Source: an uncultured Altererythrobacter sp.
GTDB lineage: Bacteria; Pseudomonadota; Alphaproteobacteria; Sphingomonadales; Sphingomonadaceae
NCBI GenBank assembly: GCA_913056125.1
Contig: CAJXNC010000001.1
Location: 372,001-436,000 of the forward strand
Length of the DNA stretch: 64,000 nucleotides
Direction of reading: 5' to 3'
The notes under the pieces: model-generated
The model's input: only the letters and a program-made list of their open reading frames with translations
Told to the model about the DNA's origin: nothing
Databases searched by the model: none
In this document: positions 63,534-64,000 of the stretch, piece by piece
Position numbering within the stretch: the stretch's first letter is position 1
Layout of the letters: the number at the start of each line of letters is the position of its first letter
Program-made: the position numbers and the translations under genes

Positions 63534-64000
63534 TGCGATTTGCCGTAACCGCCATTCTGGGCGCGATGGCGCTGGCAAGCTGTACTGCCGAGCCCGAGCC
63601 GCTGCCCGATCCCGGGCCGATAGCCGTCTATGGCAACAAGCAGACTTTCGAGATTGCACCGGTCCTGCTGGCGGCAGAACATTACTATCCGGGCGAGGCC
63701 TATGTCGGCATGGGCTCGATCGCCAATCTCGTAGGTGCGCCGCCCGTTCCCGGTTTCGGTGAGGAAGGCGATGCCGACCTCGCGACCAATGCCGAGACGC
63801 AGATCCTGCGCTATTCGGTCGAGAATCCCAACCTGCGCGTGATCATGACGGTGACAGAGGGCCTTTACCGCATTGTCGCTCGCCGTTCCGCCGGGATCGA
63901 AAGCGTGGCCGACCTCAAGGGCAAACGCGTTGCCACCATTCCGCAGACGAGCGCGGGCTATTTTACCAAGATGATGCTGGAGGATGCGGGCCTCACCTTC
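63534..64000 (+). CDS. Substrate-binding lipoprotein (NMT1/SsuA-like), partial
   Basis: The first 155 residues run off the window end. It has AGGGGAGGA before the ATG, a lipoprotein signal with ALASC (Cys17), a periplasmic binding fold starting VYGNKQTFEIAPVLLAAEHY, and the family's ADLKGKRVATIPQTSAGYFTKMML, typical of NMT1/SsuA/TauA-type ABC substrate-binding proteins. Divergent from the AraC gene by 111 nt. Ligand unknown. Confidence 0.8.

Overview
The window is GC-rich, densely packed DNA with many ATGA, GTGA and TGATG stop/start overlaps. Its gene families (bioBF-hydrolase-CDA, NodT-type efflux, Wzc/Wza exopolysaccharide genes, PmtA-like methyltransferase, DUF3445, PycB-like carboxyltransferase) point to an aerobic alphaproteobacterium. 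Sphingomonadales, perhaps Erythrobacteraceae, is my inference from gene content; no rRNA or tRNA is present to prove it.

Layout. (1) 139-5612: a complete late biotin pathway operon on the + strand. (2) 5609-25765: a large exopolysaccharide locus. One arm on the - strand (5609-20117) carries glycosyltransferases, a sulfotransferase, an EpsG-like polymerase, WecB, an ABC exporter/flippase, a UDP-sugar dehydrogenase and a UDP-uronate epimerase. A divergent + arm (20264-25765) carries an O-antigen ligase/polymerase-like protein, a Wza-type lipoprotein, a Wzc-type tyrosine kinase and a membrane-anchored hypothetical protein. (3) 25869-33396: a TetR-controlled RND tripartite efflux operon ending in an alpha/beta hydrolase. 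(4) 33499-39942: a lipid/ketone region with a PmtA-like methyltransferase, a membrane protein, an anchored class III aminotransferase, a phosphatidylserine decarboxylase homologue, an HSL-type esterase and a Baeyer-Villiger-like monooxygenase. (5) 40114-41934: GST, pirin and a small membrane protein. (6) 41960-47233, - strand: a second TetR-controlled efflux operon of MacAB type. (7) 47530-51193: HupE/UreJ-like protein, metallo-beta-lactamase-fold protein, XdhC and a MobA/MocA-like nucleotidyltransferase. (8) 51177-60053, - strand: SnoaL-like protein, small membrane protein, MetY, a DUF3445 protein, and an unusual operon of HAD phosphatase, biotin-dependent carboxyltransferase, biotin carrier protein and a two-protein PEP-synthase-like dikinase. 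(9) 60369-64000: GFA protein, dienelactone-hydrolase-like protein, LigB-type dioxygenase, AraC regulator and a truncated substrate-binding lipoprotein.

How the parts work together. The biotin operon makes the cofactor that the carboxylase subunits at 55228-57161 need. The exopolysaccharide locus holds most of a Wzy-like assembly line, but no initiating phosphoglycosyltransferase and no Wzx-type flippase, so the ABC protein may be the flippase. Both efflux operons have a near-perfect or perfect 20-bp palindrome just upstream of their tetR start codon, which suggests autoregulation.

The strongest candidate for an undescribed system is 54386-60053. An ATP-grasp protein (347 aa) and a substrate/His-swivel protein (615 aa) have the architecture of phenylphosphate synthase or rifampicin phosphotransferase, without the PEP/pyruvate barrel. 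They overlap or abut genes for an AccB-like biotin carrier and a PycB-like carboxyltransferase, with no biotin carboxylase nearby. This would fit an ATP-driven phosphorylation of an enol or phenol coupled to biotin-dependent carboxylation; the substrate is unknown.
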